A DNA stretch of 64,000 nucleotides from Ammoniphilus oxalaticus (GCF_003609605.1 NZ_MCHY01000007.1:62001-126000), one strand, 5' to 3'. Shown: positions 25,690-35,405, numbered from the stretch's first letter. The notes: generated by a model not told the origin, from the sequence alone. Translations and numbers: made by a program.

Positions 25690-27006
25690 ATGGCAGACAA
25701 CATGGCGGATATCGACACGCATAATGAGATTATTGAGTATAAATTCTCAAGTATACTAGCGGAATTACCAGGAATTAATCAAGAAGCTAAAGATAATATG
25801 ATGAAGGAATTTTCATCTCTTAGCATGTACTATAAGAACACATTGTTAGATCAACTTGAAAAGTTTGAATCTACGAGAGCGAAGTTTATTGATAGCTTCT
25901 TATTTGATAGTAATCAAATGGATATGGAGCAAATTGAGCAAGAACACTGGGGAAGCCTAGGTGAGGTGCTTAAGGCGAAAGCAGACGCGCGCGCAACAGC
26001 GGTTAAAACAGCTAACGCAGTGCGAGCAGCCGAGAAGCAGAAAGAACAAGTTGTCACACCTCCGAAATTCAGTAAAAAGATAGAAAAGAAAAATTACGCG
26101 TCGATGCAAAATCTTGACGATTTAATTGGACTTGAAAAAGTCAAGGTGAAGATCAGGGAGTTAGTTGCTTTAACGGAGATGTCTAAATATCGTCAACAAT
26201 ACAACTTAAAACCCCAAACACAAGCGCTTCATATGATTTTTAAAGGAAATCCAGGAACAGGTAAGACGACGGTCGCTCGTTTATTAGGACAAATTTTACA
26301 TGAAATCGGCGTATTAAGTAAAGGTCATGTTATCGAACTGGATCGTTCCCATCTTGTGTCCCGTTACCAAGGGGATATTGAGCAACGAATCGTCCAATAC
26401 GCGGAAGAAGCTAAAGGCGGCATCTTGTTTATTGATGAAGTGTACAGCTTACATCAACCAGGTGATCATAATGACCAAGGAAAACAAGGGATTGAAGTGT
26501 TGCTTAAAGTTATTGAGGATAAGCGTGATGATTTCATTTGTATCGGAGCGGGTTATGTCGATCGAGTGAATCAATTCCTAGGTAGTAACCCAGGTCTGTT
26601 GTCACGTTTCCCGATTCACATTGATTTCGATGATTATTCAAATGAAGAGTTGCATGACATTGCGATTAGCATGTTTGAGGAACGGGATTATAAGATTGAT
26701 GACTCTTTCACAGACCAATTTATGGAATGTCTAGAGGAAGAAAGAAAGAAAGACAACTTTGCGAACGGCCGAATCGTTAGAAATATTGTGGAAGCTGCAA
26801 TCCGTGAACAGTCGTTGCGTCTGTTTGATATGGATCGAGAGATCACAGAAAAAGAATTGATCGAAATTTGCGGAACAGATTTCAAATACGAACCTGTCGT
26901 TTTAGAAAGTGAAAATAAAAAGACATCGAAGGATGAATCAAAAGCCAAAGCTGACGAAGGTGAATCGGTCGAGCAAGCGAAAGAAACCGAAACTGCAAAT
27001 GCTTAG
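25690..27006 (+). CDS. SpoVK-like AAA+ ATPase (CbxX/CfqX family)
   Basis: 438-aa ATPase. Residues about 1-130 are a charged helical region; the AAA module runs from about 140 with Walker A GNPGTGKTT, Walker B ILFIDEVY, and a sensor with LLSRFP. CbxX-type ATPases include the sporulation protein SpoVK and Rubisco activases. The C-terminal tail is Lys/Glu-rich. ATG 25690 sits 7 bases after GGAGGGG. The N-terminal extension makes it longer than B. subtilis SpoVK (about 320 aa), so it may be a paralogue with a different job. Confidence 0.82.
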   Translation: MADNMADIDTHNEIIEYKFSSILAELPGINQEAKDNMMKEFSSLSMYYKNTLLDQLEKFESTRAKFIDSFLFDSNQMDMEQIEQEHWGSLGEVLKAKADARATAVKTANAVRAAEKQKEQVVTPPKFSKKIEKKNYASMQNLDDLIGLEKVKVKIRELVALTEMSKYRQQYNLKPQTQALHMIFKGNPGTGKTTVARLLGQILHEIGVLSKGHVIELDRSHLVSRYQGDIEQRIVQYAEEAKGGILFIDEVYSLHQPGDHNDQGKQGIEVLLKVIEDKRDDFICIGAGYVDRVNQFLGSNPGLLSRFPIHIDFDDYSNEELHDIAISMFEERDYKIDDSFTDQFMECLEEERKKDNFANGRIVRNIVEAAIREQSLRLFDMDREITEKELIEICGTDFKYEPVVLESENKKTSKDESKAKADEGESVEQAKETETANA

Positions 27007-27030
27007 TAATCGTTAATAGGATCAATTTAA

Positions 27031-27065
27031 AAGACTGTTCCGTTGATATCGAGCGGAACAGTCTT
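27031..27065. terminator. Terminator after the SpoVK-like gene
   Basis: AAGACTGTTCCG (27031-27042) pairs perfectly with CGGAACAGTCTT (27054-27065) between converging genes; the T-tract is poor on the plus strand. Confidence 0.7.
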
Positions 27066-27094
27066 CGTTGATTTGATAGAAGTCAGAATATAGG

Positions 27095-27460
27095 CTAGCG
27101 TTCAGCAAATCGTTTGTGCAAGTTGGGATTTTGTCTATCCCAAATAACATTAAAGTCTTTGTAGAGTCCTTTGTATTCTAGGATCTCGTTCTTTTTTGAG
27201 TATAGATAAAGTGAGTCCTGCTCCCCATCAATCACAACTCCATTGTCTTCATTAAGTTTTTCAATTAGAAAAGCCATCCCTTTGCTAGGGAAAACGACGT
27301 ACTCACCTTGACAATCTGTATTATCTTCATATAAATTTAATTCACTTTCTTGTTTTTCCAAAACATGAAACGCTCGGTTCGAAGAATCATGGAAAAGTTG
27401 AATGACTATCTTTTTACCTGAATCAGATTGATAAACAATCGGTTCACCTTGTTTTAACAT
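27095..27460 (-). CDS. Hypothetical protein, 121 aa
   Basis: A soluble 121-residue protein with mixed strands and acidic stretches (LNLYEDNTDCQGEY). ATG 27460 follows AAAGGATGG at good spacing, so it looks like a true gene. I do not recognise a family. There is no signal peptide or membrane segment. It converges with the ATPase gene and diverges from the FAD oxidoreductase gene, and its codon use looks more AT-rich than its neighbours, which would fit an acquired gene. Confidence 0.6.
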   Translation of the reverse strand: MLKQGEPIVYQSDSGKKIVIQLFHDSSNRAFHVLEKQESELNLYEDNTDCQGEYVVFPSKGMAFLIEKLNEDNGVVIDGEQDSLYLYSKKNEILEYKGLYKDFNVIWDRQNPNLHKRFAER

Positions 27461-27641
27461 GCAACCATCCTTTCTCTATCGTAATCATATAAGCGATATT
27501 AGTTCGAACGGTATGTAGATTTAACGCTTTTGCATTATACTTAAAATATATCATACGATTTATTGTTTATCAATCTACTCAAAGCTAGATTTAAGTAGAA
27601 ATTGTGAAGGACATCACAAAGATAAAGGAATTTCAAATAAT

Positions 27642-28787
27642 ATGTTGAATAAAACCATTGTTATCGGAGCTGGAATTCTCGGCGCTTCAACCGCATATCA
27701 TTTAAGTAAACTTGGAGCTGGACAAGTAATTATTGTTGATCGGCAAGATGAAGGACAAGCTACCGATGCGGCGGCAGGTATTATTTGTCCTTGGATCTCG
27801 CAGCGCAGAAATCAAGCTTGGTACGAATTAGCCAAAAATGGGGCAAAATATTACCCGCATTTGATCGCTGAATTGGAACAAGTCGGGCAAGGGGAGACAG
27901 GTTACGCCTCAGTTGGAGCGCTTCGTCTGCATACAGAAAGGGAGAAAATTATTCAAATTGAACAACGGGCCTTAACCAGAAAGGAAAGCGCGCCTGAAAT
28001 GGGAAGTCTAACCGTGTTAAATCCAGCAGAAACATCTCAATTATTTCCGATATTGGATCACGGGTACCATTCATTGCAAGTTTCTGGAGCGGCTCGAATC
28101 GATGGACGCGCTTTGCGAGAAGCTTTACTCCATGCTGCGAAACAGAACGGCGCTTCATTTATAAAAGGGGATGCGCATTTACGTTGGGATCATCTTACTG
28201 GAGGTTCAGGTAAAAAACGAATTATCGGTGTAAAAGTGAATGGCCATTCGATTGACGCTTCGCAAGTCATTGTTTGCGCGGGCGCGTGGGCTCGCTCTAT
28301 TTTTCAACCGTTAGGAATTGATCTGCGTGTTCAATTCCAAAAAGCGCAAATTGTTCACCTCCACCTGCCGAATTATCAAACGAAACGGTGGCCGGTGATT
28401 ATGCCTCCGGGTAATCAATATTTATTGTCTTTTAAAGGTGGTCGAGTTGTTGTTGGAACTACCTATGAAGAAACGACTGATCATTCTGATACGCGGGCGA
28501 CGGCCGGCGGGATTCATGAGATCCTAACGAAAGCAATTGAGATAGCTCCAGGATTAATGTCAAGCGCTTATCTTGAAACGCGTGTTGGATTTAGACCGTA
28601 CACACCTGGTTTTTTACCGATTATTGGGTCTATACCTGGTTGGGATGGCGTATTGTTAGCAAATGGGTTAGGCGCATCAGGTCTAACAGTCGGTCCTTAC
28701 CTCGGTTTTGAATTAGCGAAACTCGCATTAGGTCTTAATATCGATATAGATTTAAAATTATATGATATAAAAGGGGCGTTAGGTTGA
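27642..28787 (+). CDS. FAD-dependent oxidoreductase, DAO family
   Basis: 381-aa flavoprotein of the D-amino acid oxidase / glycine oxidase group. The N-terminal FAD-binding motif is IGAGILGASTAYHL, with an acidic residue closing the nucleotide site at IIVDR, and the C-terminal signature GFRPYTPGFLPIIG ... NGLGASGLTVGP is present. Such enzymes oxidise amino acids or sarcosine-like amines. The ribosome site is weak (AAAGGA, 13 bases from ATG), so the start is less certain. Substrate is unknown. Confidence 0.82.
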   Translation: MLNKTIVIGAGILGASTAYHLSKLGAGQVIIVDRQDEGQATDAAAGIICPWISQRRNQAWYELAKNGAKYYPHLIAELEQVGQGETGYASVGALRLHTEREKIIQIEQRALTRKESAPEMGSLTVLNPAETSQLFPILDHGYHSLQVSGAARIDGRALREALLHAAKQNGASFIKGDAHLRWDHLTGGSGKKRIIGVKVNGHSIDASQVIVCAGAWARSIFQPLGIDLRVQFQKAQIVHLHLPNYQTKRWPVIMPPGNQYLLSFKGGRVVVGTTYEETTDHSDTRATAGGIHEILTKAIEIAPGLMSSAYLETRVGFRPYTPGFLPIIGSIPGWDGVLLANGLGASGLTVGPYLGFELAKLALGLNIDIDLKLYDIKGALG

Positions 28788-28836
28788 CGCGAAAAGGCGT
28801 AAGTTCACGTATAATTAGTATTGGGAGGTGACTTTT

Positions 28837-29214
28837 GTGTCAAGTAGAAAACACTTCACCCTTGCAGAAGCGCGGCGGGTTCTCCCCATTGTTACAGAGG
28901 AACTTATTCGCTTACAAAAGTTACAAAAAGAATTTCATCAAAAATTGCTTCTGTTACGCACCTTGAACGCAGATGAACGTTTTAAATTAGAATGTAATTT
29001 AGAGTTTTTAAATATTCAAGCGAAACTTCACGCTCGCAACATTACATCCCAAGGGGCGTTGTTAAAAGATGTCGACCTTGGTTTAGTGGATTTTCCATCA
29101 TCGTTGGATGGAGAAGAAATTTTACTTTGTTGGAAACTAGGGGAGAAGGATATTGAATACTATCATGGTCTTCAAGAAGGTTTTCGCGGTCGAAAGAAAA
29201 TTAAACCGGATTAG
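28837..29214 (+). CDS. DUF2203 family protein
   Basis: 125-aa soluble helical protein. FTLAEARRVLPIVTEE at the N-terminus and the closing EEILLCWKLGEKDIEYYHGLQEGFRGR are the two conserved blocks of DUF2203. The function is unknown. GTG 28837 lies 7 bases after GGGAGGTGA; the upstream GTG at 28828 is part of that site. A terminator follows and overlaps the end of the convergent DMT gene. Confidence 0.8.
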   Translation: MSSRKHFTLAEARRVLPIVTEELIRLQKLQKEFHQKLLLLRTLNADERFKLECNLEFLNIQAKLHARNITSQGALLKDVDLGLVDFPSSLDGEEILLCWKLGEKDIEYYHGLQEGFRGRKKIKPD

Positions 29215-29241
29215 ATCTTTTTGCTCAGATGGGAAAGTGAA

Positions 29242-29289
29242 AACCAATCGCTCAGTTCGAAAGTTGGACTTAAGCGATTGGTTTTTTCT
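29242..29289 (+). terminator. Terminator after the DUF2203 gene
   Basis: AACCAATCGCT (29242-29252) pairs with AGCGATTGGTT (29273-29283), then a long T run. The 3' arm lies inside the end of the opposite-strand DMT gene. Confidence 0.8.
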
Positions 29290-30178
29290 TTTTGAATAAA
29301 TCCGCGCTAATATAAACGCCGAGCACAACAAATAAACCACCAATTCCAAGATAAATATGCAGTGGTTCTTTCAGCAACCACACAGATAATAATTAAGCGG
29401 AGAGTGGCATGAAGTTAATAAAAATAGAAGCTTTTGCTGCGCCGAGTTCACGTATCCCTTGGTAATACATAATGAAGCTAACGACACTGACCAAAACGGC
29501 AGTGTCTAAAACTGAAATCCAAGCCACCCAAGTTGCTTGTTGAAACTCTTGCCAATTAAAGGTGACTATTGCGGCCGGAATGAGAAAAAATGTACCAAAT
29601 AAACAAGCATATGTAGTCGATACGACAGGCGAAAATTTTTTGAGCACAACTTTTCCTACGACGCTATATGTTGCCCAGCAGACAACTGCGCCTAATAAAA
29701 TAGCGTCGATCGGTTCGAAACGAAGAGCGATGAGATCGTTGATACTGCCCTTTGCAATAATGATGACAACGCCGATTGTTGCAACAATTGAACCAAGTAT
29801 ATGAGAACGGGTAATTGTCTCTTTTAAAAATAGTCCAGCAAAAATTGAAATTAAGATCGGATTCCAGGCAATGACTAAAGCGCTTTTAATAATTGGCGCT
29901 TTCTGAGTGGCGATGAAAAAAAAGACATTGTAAAGCGAACATCCGGATAAACCGAGAATTGCAAACAGCGCCCAGTCATTCCGTGTGATGGAAGGTGGAT
30001 TTGGTTCTTTCCATTTCATATATGGGTAGAGTAGGAGGGATGCCCCAAAAAAGCGTAAAAAAGCAACCATATAAGGATGCCAAACTTCTGTTGCGAATTT
30101 CCCAGCAATAAATGCGGTCCCCCAACATGCGGTTGCAAACCCAAGCATTAAATACAATTTCCAATTTGACTGTGACAT
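29270..30178 (-). pseudogene. DMT-superfamily (EamA) transporter with an internal stop codon
   Basis: A 302-codon drug/metabolite transporter frame interrupted at codon 262 by TAA (29393-29395). Before it are two EamA repeats with about nine membrane segments (MLGFATACWGTAFIAGKFA at the start). After it the same frame continues for 40 codons with the expected last helix and loop (LLSVWLLKEPLHIYLG, then a Gly-rich helix and KKKK) to a stop at 29270. The remnant is intact otherwise, so the lesion is recent or a sequencing error. Such carriers export amino acids or small metabolites. A truncated nine-helix product is possible. Confidence 0.8.
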
Positions 30179-30252
30179 ATCAGGTCCACCTTCTTTGATC
30201 TAGTTGAACGATTATACCATAGATGCAACAGGGGAGGGGAGGGAACAGCCAG

Positions 30253-30309
30253 ATGTCAATATTAGTAAGTAATCCTAAAGAAAAAATAACGAATTTCGCA
30301 GAATTCTAA
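30253..30309 (+). other. Very short ORF with strong ribosome site in a 376-base gap
   Basis: The 30179-30554 gap holds an 18-codon frame (MSILVSNPKEK ... AEF) whose ATG follows a purine-rich GGGGAGGGGAGGG track. No terminator or known leader signature is seen. It may be a leader peptide, the stub of a lost gene, or chance. A TATAAT at 30514-30519 probably belongs to the GntR-type gene; the rest of the gap is AT-rich and featureless. Confidence 0.3.
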
Positions 30310-30554
30310 AGAAATAAAAAAATAGATCATTAGGGAAATGACCATCTGTATGCTAGCCAAACATAACAATAGATGCCTACTTGAATGGTACTAAATAATT
30401 GCATATGTAAATATATAAATAGTTAATAATCAGTAAGTAAGGGGTTGCGCTTGTGGACTGATAAGAGTTTTAGTCAGAATTAGGAATTAGTGGTAAAACA
30501 CTTGGAATTAAGTTATAATATAGATACCTATTATTCTATGTAAAGGTGGTAGCG

Positions 30555-31541
30555 ATGAAGGGTAATTTTTCTTTTAAAATAGACGAAAACTTTCCATTAC
30601 CGATCAATGTCCAATTACAAGAACAAATTAAATGGTTAATAGCAATGAGTGTGATTATGCCAGGTGATTTTTTACCTCCTACGAATTTTTTAGCCGAGCA
30701 GTTGCAATTAAACCGAAACACGATCAATCGAGTCTATACACAGCTTCGAGATGAAGGTCTTGTTTCCTTACAAAAGGGACGGGGGACTCAGGTGACGGAT
30801 TCTGAAGAAACGCGTCAATTAATTGCGAATAGGCAGCCTTTATTCCCAAAAATTCAAGGGGTTCTAGAAAAAACAACCGAGCAAGGGCTGGCTTTAAGAG
30901 ATTTACTAATTCCGACCTTTGCGTATTTACAACTCTTTCAAACAGATGTAGACTTATCCACAGCGGAGTTTTGTTTAGTTGTTTCCAGAGAGGATGACTA
31001 CTATTTCTATGAATCAGAGATTATTCGATACGCAGGCGGCAAAGTTCACACGATCTTTATAGAGGATTTGAGAAACGATGTTAATCTAAATATAGAAGAA
31101 ATATTTAGAACGATGAAGTGTCTGATTACAACGTGGCAATATATGCGGGAGCTCGAACTATTACCAACTACTGTGAACAAACAGATGTTAGCAATCGGAT
31201 TTATTGCTGAGTTGTCTATGTTAATAGACATATCTAAGCTTAATTTAGGGAGCAAAGTTGCTTTTATAAGTCCAGTAGGCTCGGGGGCGCAGTGGATGGC
31301 AGATCAAGCGCGTGGCGCTGGCATCTCACATATAGAAATTATTCCAATAGGAATGGATTCGTTAAATGAATTGCTCTATACGATCGAAAAAGTAGACAAA
31401 ATCTACACATCTTCAGTTATTTACAAACAAATTCATAAATTGGCTCCTGATAAAACATATGTATTTGGCATGCAGTTGGAGCAAAGTAGTCAAACTTTAC
31501 TCAGTGAACTCGGCCGACGAACAAAGGAGGGATCTATATAA
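30555..31541 (+). CDS. GntR-family regulator with an unrecognised sensor domain
   Basis: 328-aa regulator. Residues about 10-80 are a GntR winged helix (PTNFLAEQLQLNRNTINRVYTQL, whose core is residues about 43-60), then a sensor of about 230 residues that is neither FCD nor UTRA by eye; it has alternating strands such as CLVVSRED and VAFISPVGSG that suggest a Rossmann-like fold. ATG 30555 follows AAAGGTGG. It stands 82 bases before an M20 amidohydrolase gene in the same direction and may regulate it. Confidence 0.78.
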   Translation: MKGNFSFKIDENFPLPINVQLQEQIKWLIAMSVIMPGDFLPPTNFLAEQLQLNRNTINRVYTQLRDEGLVSLQKGRGTQVTDSEETRQLIANRQPLFPKIQGVLEKTTEQGLALRDLLIPTFAYLQLFQTDVDLSTAEFCLVVSREDDYYFYESEIIRYAGGKVHTIFIEDLRNDVNLNIEEIFRTMKCLITTWQYMRELELLPTTVNKQMLAIGFIAELSMLIDISKLNLGSKVAFISPVGSGAQWMADQARGAGISHIEIIPIGMDSLNELLYTIEKVDKIYTSSVIYKQIHKLAPDKTYVFGMQLEQSSQTLLSELGRRTKEGSI

Positions 31542-31623
31542 CTAGGCCATCAACGACACTCGCCAGACGCATTATACCTAAATGACTATACATCTAATCA
31601 TGCACTGAAATGGAGTGATACAA

Positions 31624-32850
31624 TTGATTAATCAGGAACGATTGTGGCATAGAATTATGGCCTTAAGTAAGATCGGACGTCAACCATCAGGCGGAATTAC
31701 ACGTCTATCTTTTTCGACTGAGGAACGTCAAGCAAAAGACTTAATAATCTCTTATATGAAAGAAGCGGGTCTTTCTGTTCGTGAGGATGCTGTTGGTAAT
31801 TTAATCGGAAAAAAAACAGGCAAAAATCCAGAAGCTCCGATCGTGTTAACAGGTTCTCACGTAGACTCTGTTTATAACGGCGGGAATTTTGATGGGCCAT
31901 TAGGCGTGATCGCCGCTGTTGAGGCGTTGCAAACGATGGCTGAACAAGAAATCGTACTAGAACATTCGATTGAAGTTGTGGCCTTCACAGATGAAGAAGG
32001 AGCGCGATTTAGTTTTGGGATGATGGGGAGTCGTGGGATGGCTGGTACGCTTAAAATTGAAGATTTGCATAACAATACAGATGTTGATGGGATTACGATT
32101 GCGGAGGCGATGGGCAAAGCCGGGTTTAATCCGGATAAAATCGGTCAAGCAGTTCGTCATAAAGATGAACTTAAAGCATATGTTGAGCTACATATTGAGC
32201 AAGGAAAATTGTTGGAAAATGCTGACCTATCTGTTGGTGTTGTGACAGGGATCGCGGGCCCCTTATGGAAGAAATTCATCATCGAGGGTGAAGCAGGGCA
32301 TGCGGGCACAACCCCGATGACGCTCCGGCATGACGCATTAACGGCAGCCGCTCAAATCATTCAAATCATTGAAACGGAAGCAGCTCAAACAGGATCAACG
32401 GTTGGCACTGTCGGTCAATTGCAACTTACTCCTGGGGGTATCAATATTATTCCGGGACGCGTTGAATTCACATTAGACCTGCGTGATATTGATGAAACTG
32501 TTCGTGATCGAGTTGAACAAGCGATTACAAGCAAATCACATCAAATTTGCGAGGAGCGCCAACTGACGCTAACGATTGAAGAATTCCAACGGATCCCCCC
32601 AGTAGCTTGTTCGCCAATTGTGCAGGATGCCGCTAAAAAAGCTTGTGAAAAACTAGGTTTTGGTATTCTAACATTGCCGAGCGGCGCGGGGCATGATGGT
32701 ATGCAATTGGCTGAACTATGTGACATTGGCATGATCTTTGCTCGTTCTAAAGATGGCATTAGCCATACGCCAGCTGAGTGGAGTTCTAAAGAGGATTGCG
32801 CCAATGCGACCAATGTGCTTTACCATACGTTGATTCAGCTAGCCGAGTAA
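31624..32850 (+). CDS. M20-family amidohydrolase (allantoate amidohydrolase / N-carbamoyl-L-amino acid hydrolase type)
   Basis: 408-aa metal-dependent amidase. Metal-ligand regions are visible: [19 protein letters not shown] (ending at about residue 95), the acidic TDEEGARF near residue 123, ELHIEQG near 190, and GAGHDGMQ near 355. AGHAGTTPM marks the lid domain. Enzymes of this clade cleave allantoate, ureidoglycolate or N-carbamoyl amino acids to release ammonia. TTG 31624 lies 8 bases after TGGAG. With the allantoinase-like gene at 55.8 kb an allantoin route is possible, though the substrate cannot be set by sequence. Confidence 0.87.
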   Translation: MINQERLWHRIMALSKIGRQPSGGITRLSFSTEERQAKDLIISYMKEAGLSVREDAVGNLIGKKTGKNPEAPIVLTGSHVDSVYNGGNFDGPLGVIAAVEALQTMAEQEIVLEHSIEVVAFTDEEGARFSFGMMGSRGMAGTLKIEDLHNNTDVDGITIAEAMGKAGFNPDKIGQAVRHKDELKAYVELHIEQGKLLENADLSVGVVTGIAGPLWKKFIIEGEAGHAGTTPMTLRHDALTAAAQIIQIIETEAAQTGSTVGTVGQLQLTPGGINIIPGRVEFTLDLRDIDETVRDRVEQAITSKSHQICEERQLTLTIEEFQRIPPVACSPIVQDAAKKACEKLGFGILTLPSGAGHDGMQLAELCDIGMIFARSKDGISHTPAEWSSKEDCANATNVLYHTLIQLAE

Positions 32851-32856
32851 TATTGG

Positions 32857-32899
32857 AAAAAAAGATCGTTTTGCGCGCGTGCGCGAAATGGTCTTTTTT
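32857..32899 (+). terminator. Terminator after the M20 amidohydrolase gene
   Basis: AAAAAAGATC pairs with GGTCTTTTTT around a GC-rich core (TTGCGCGC / GCGCGAA), ending in T6. Confidence 0.8.
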
Positions 32900-32928
32900 A
32901 CATTTGTTCAATATTTGTTCACATTTGT

Positions 32929-32944
32929 TGTGATTGATCTCACC
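32929..32944 (+). promoter_or_regulatory. Fnr-like site upstream of hmp
   Basis: TGTGA-N6-TCACC (32929-32944) differs from the Bacillus Fnr consensus TGTGA-N6-TCACA at one base. Upstream are repeats of ATTTGTT (32902-32929). hmp is induced without oxygen or by nitric oxide in bacilli. Confidence 0.5.
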
Positions 32945-33005
32945 GTCTCTTATTCCGTTACCTACTATTATGATGTTAATAAACATTGAAAGGCGGAATA
33001 TTAAA

Positions 33006-34238
33006 ATGTTAGATGCAAAAACGATTGAAATTATTAAATCCACGGTTCCTGTCTTGGAAGTACATGGGCAAGCAATCACAACCCGCTTTTATGAGTTGCT
33101 ATTTACTTCCCATCCAGAATTATTACATATTTTTAACCACGCTAATCAGAAGCAAGGCAGACAGCAAGCAGCCTTGGCAAACGCTGTGTATGCGGCAGCG
33201 GCCCACATTGATCAACTGGAAACGATTGTCCCTGTTGTCAAACAAATTGCTCATAAACACCGGAGTTTAGGGGTCAAGGCTGAACACTATCCGATTGTTG
33301 GCGAGAATCTCTTACAAGCGATTAAAGATGTACTCGGGGACGCGGCAACCGATGAAATTATTGGCGCTTGGGGAACAGCCTATGGTGTAATCGCAGATGT
33401 GTTCATTTCAGTTGAAGCGGGAATGTATACGGAAGCGGAGGAACAAGCGGGCGGCTGGGCTGATTTTCGCTCATTTAGAGTGACCAACAAAGTAAAAGAA
33501 AGTGAAGTAATCACTTCCTTTTATCTAAAACCGATTGACGGAGGCGCGCTTCCGAGTTTCGAACCGGGTCAGTACGTGAGCGTAAAAGTTCAACCGATAG
33601 GAGAAGAATATACACATATTCGTCAATATAGCCTATCTGAAGCTCCTGGGAAAGACTATTTCCGACTTTCCGTTAGAAGAGAAGATGCAAAAGACGATCA
33701 GCCGCAAGGGATTGTGTCCACGTATCTGCACAACCATATTGAAGAAGGGGATCAATTGCAATTGAGCGCCCCCGCTGGCGATTTTTTCCTTGATACAACC
33801 AAGAAGACACCCGTTGTACTGTTAAGCGCAGGGGTTGGATTGACTCCATTAGTAAGCATGTTAAATACGCTGGTCGATTATCCAGACCGTCAGGTTATTT
33901 TTATTCATTCGACCCAAAGTGGAAACTACCATGCGATGAAGGAACATGTTCAAAACGTTGTGTTAGAAAACAACCACATTCGTTCCTTCTTTTGCTATCA
34001 AAACCCTACCCAAGCCGACCGCGTTACGAATCAGTTCGACAAAGAAGGTTATATCGATTTAGGGTGGCTGCAATCTGTTTTACCATCCAATCAAGCAGAC
34101 TTTTACTTCTGCGGGCCTGTTTCCTTTATGAAAGGGATTTACAGCGCGCTTAAAGAGTGGGGCGTACCAACTGAAAATATCCACTTTGAATTTTTTGGTC
34201 CTGCAGCAGATTTAGAGGAATTGGTCGCGACCAATTAA
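33006..34238 (+). CDS. hmp: Flavohemoglobin (nitric oxide dioxygenase)
   Basis: 410-aa protein that converts nitric oxide to nitrate with O2 and NAD(P)H. Globin domain about 1-140 with proximal His85 (AHKHRSLGV), distal Tyr29 and Gln53; FAD domain with RQYSLS near 205; NAD domain with GVGLTPLVSM near 280 and the terminal FEFFGP. ATG 33006 follows AGGCGG. An Fnr-like site lies 62 bases before the start. Confidence 0.95.
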   Translation: MLDAKTIEIIKSTVPVLEVHGQAITTRFYELLFTSHPELLHIFNHANQKQGRQQAALANAVYAAAAHIDQLETIVPVVKQIAHKHRSLGVKAEHYPIVGENLLQAIKDVLGDAATDEIIGAWGTAYGVIADVFISVEAGMYTEAEEQAGGWADFRSFRVTNKVKESEVITSFYLKPIDGGALPSFEPGQYVSVKVQPIGEEYTHIRQYSLSEAPGKDYFRLSVRREDAKDDQPQGIVSTYLHNHIEEGDQLQLSAPAGDFFLDTTKKTPVVLLSAGVGLTPLVSMLNTLVDYPDRQVIFIHSTQSGNYHAMKEHVQNVVLENNHIRSFFCYQNPTQADRVTNQFDKEGYIDLGWLQSVLPSNQADFYFCGPVSFMKGIYSALKEWGVPTENIHFEFFGPAADLEELVATN

Positions 34239-34247
34239 TAAACAACG

Positions 34248-34282
34248 AAAAAGCGCCTATTTTATGTAAGGCGCTTTTTTAT
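34248..34282 (+). terminator. Terminator after hmp
   Basis: AAAAAGCGCCT (34248-34258) pairs with AGGCGCTTTTT (34269-34279), with T run. Confidence 0.85.
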
Positions 34283-34387
34283 ATGTTAAATAAAGACCGT
34301 TTGAAAGGGGATACCTTCCAGAACAGGTTCATGATATGATACGAACGTAGTATTTTGAAAAGTTACAGAGGGAAGGGGTTTAGCCAG

Positions 34388-35128
34388 ATGAATTTAAAAG
34401 GGAAGACCGCATTAGTCACAGGGGGCGGAACAGGAATTGGGAAAGCAACCGCGTTAAATTTAGCAAAGTTAGGCGCTAACATTGTAATTAACTACTCTCG
34501 TTCAGCTAAGGATGCGGAGGAAACGCTAAAAGAAGTCGAGGCGCTCGGCGTCAAGGGCACTATTTTTCAAGCGGATGTATCCAATGATGCGGATGTTCAA
34601 AAAATGGTGAAACACACCGTCAACACTTTTGGCAGCGTCGATATTCTGATCAATAATGCGGGGACAACAAAATTTGTTGAGTTTCACGATTTGGACGGAT
34701 TGCAGAGCGAAGATTTTGACCAAATGTTTGGCGTCAATGCAAAAGGGATCTTTTTTACGACACGCGCCTGCGCTCACGAGTTGAAGCGGAACAAAGGAAG
34801 CGTCGTCAATGTGGCTTCGATCGCCGGATTATACGCAGGCGGTAGTTCGATCGCTTATTGCGCTTCTAAAGCGGCAGCGATCAGTATTACGAAGACATTA
34901 GCGAAAACGTTAGCTCCAGAAGTGAGGGTCAATGCTGTCGCCCCTGGCATTGTTATGACGCGTTGGGTTGAAGGAAAAGAAGATCACATCCGTCGCTTAG
35001 CCGAAGATACGCCACTTGGCCGCTGCGCCACGCCTGAAGATGTAGCGGAAGTGATCGTGTCGTTAGTCGCTCAAGCCGGCTTTGTAACTGGACAAGTTGT
35101 TGTGATTGATGGGGGAGCGAATCTTTAA
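34388..35128 (+). CDS. Short-chain dehydrogenase/reductase (SDR, FabG-like)
   Basis: 246-aa classical SDR. Cofactor motif TGGGTGIG at residues 11-18, NNAG at 89-92, catalytic Ser144, Tyr157 and Lys161 (YCASK), and the C-terminal ending VVVIDGGANL. The family reduces 3-ketoacyl-ACP, ketones or sugars. ATG 34388 follows GGAAGGGG; the upstream TTG in the same frame adds residues without support. It stands alone, so the substrate is unknown; FabG-like activity is only one option. Confidence 0.88.
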   Translation: MNLKGKTALVTGGGTGIGKATALNLAKLGANIVINYSRSAKDAEETLKEVEALGVKGTIFQADVSNDADVQKMVKHTVNTFGSVDILINNAGTTKFVEFHDLDGLQSEDFDQMFGVNAKGIFFTTRACAHELKRNKGSVVNVASIAGLYAGGSSIAYCASKAAAISITKTLAKTLAPEVRVNAVAPGIVMTRWVEGKEDHIRRLAEDTPLGRCATPEDVAEVIVSLVAQAGFVTGQVVVIDGGANL

Positions 35129-35131
35129 AAC

Positions 35132-35154
35132 AGGGACAAAACTGTCCCTCTTTT
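35132..35154 (+). terminator. Terminator after the SDR gene
   Basis: AGGGACA (35132-35138) pairs with TGTCCCT (35143-35149), then CTTTT. Confidence 0.75.
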
Positions 35155-35261
35155 CGATTCATTTACAGCTGACCCAAAACTAACCTTTGCTTATCGGAGC
35201 GGAACATACTATAATCATAATTGTTACAAGGAAATCACAACATATTTCCAACAAAAAACTA

Positions 35262-35291
35262 TTTACTTTGTACAAGCTAATGTGGTATATT
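35262..35291 (+). promoter_or_regulatory. Putative promoter of the tRNA cluster
   Basis: TTTACT (35262-35267), spacer 18, TATATT (35286-35291), 20 bases before the first tRNA. Confidence 0.45.
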
Positions 35292-35310
35292 ATTACTTGT
35301 GATTGTTTAC

Positions 35311-35387
35311 GCGCTCGTAGCTCAGTTGGATAGAGCAACGGCCTTCGAAGCCGTGTGTCGGGAGTTCGAGTCTCTCCGGGCGCGCCA
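35311..35387 (+). tRNA. tRNA-Arg (anticodon TCG)
   Basis: 77 bases with CCA encoded. Acceptor GCGCTCG pairs with CGGGCGC; anticodon stem ACGGC/GCCGT around CTTCGAA; A20 identity base in GGATAG is present. Reads CGA. Confidence 0.9.
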
Positions 35388-35405
35388 TTTATATTTTTGT
35401 GTTAC

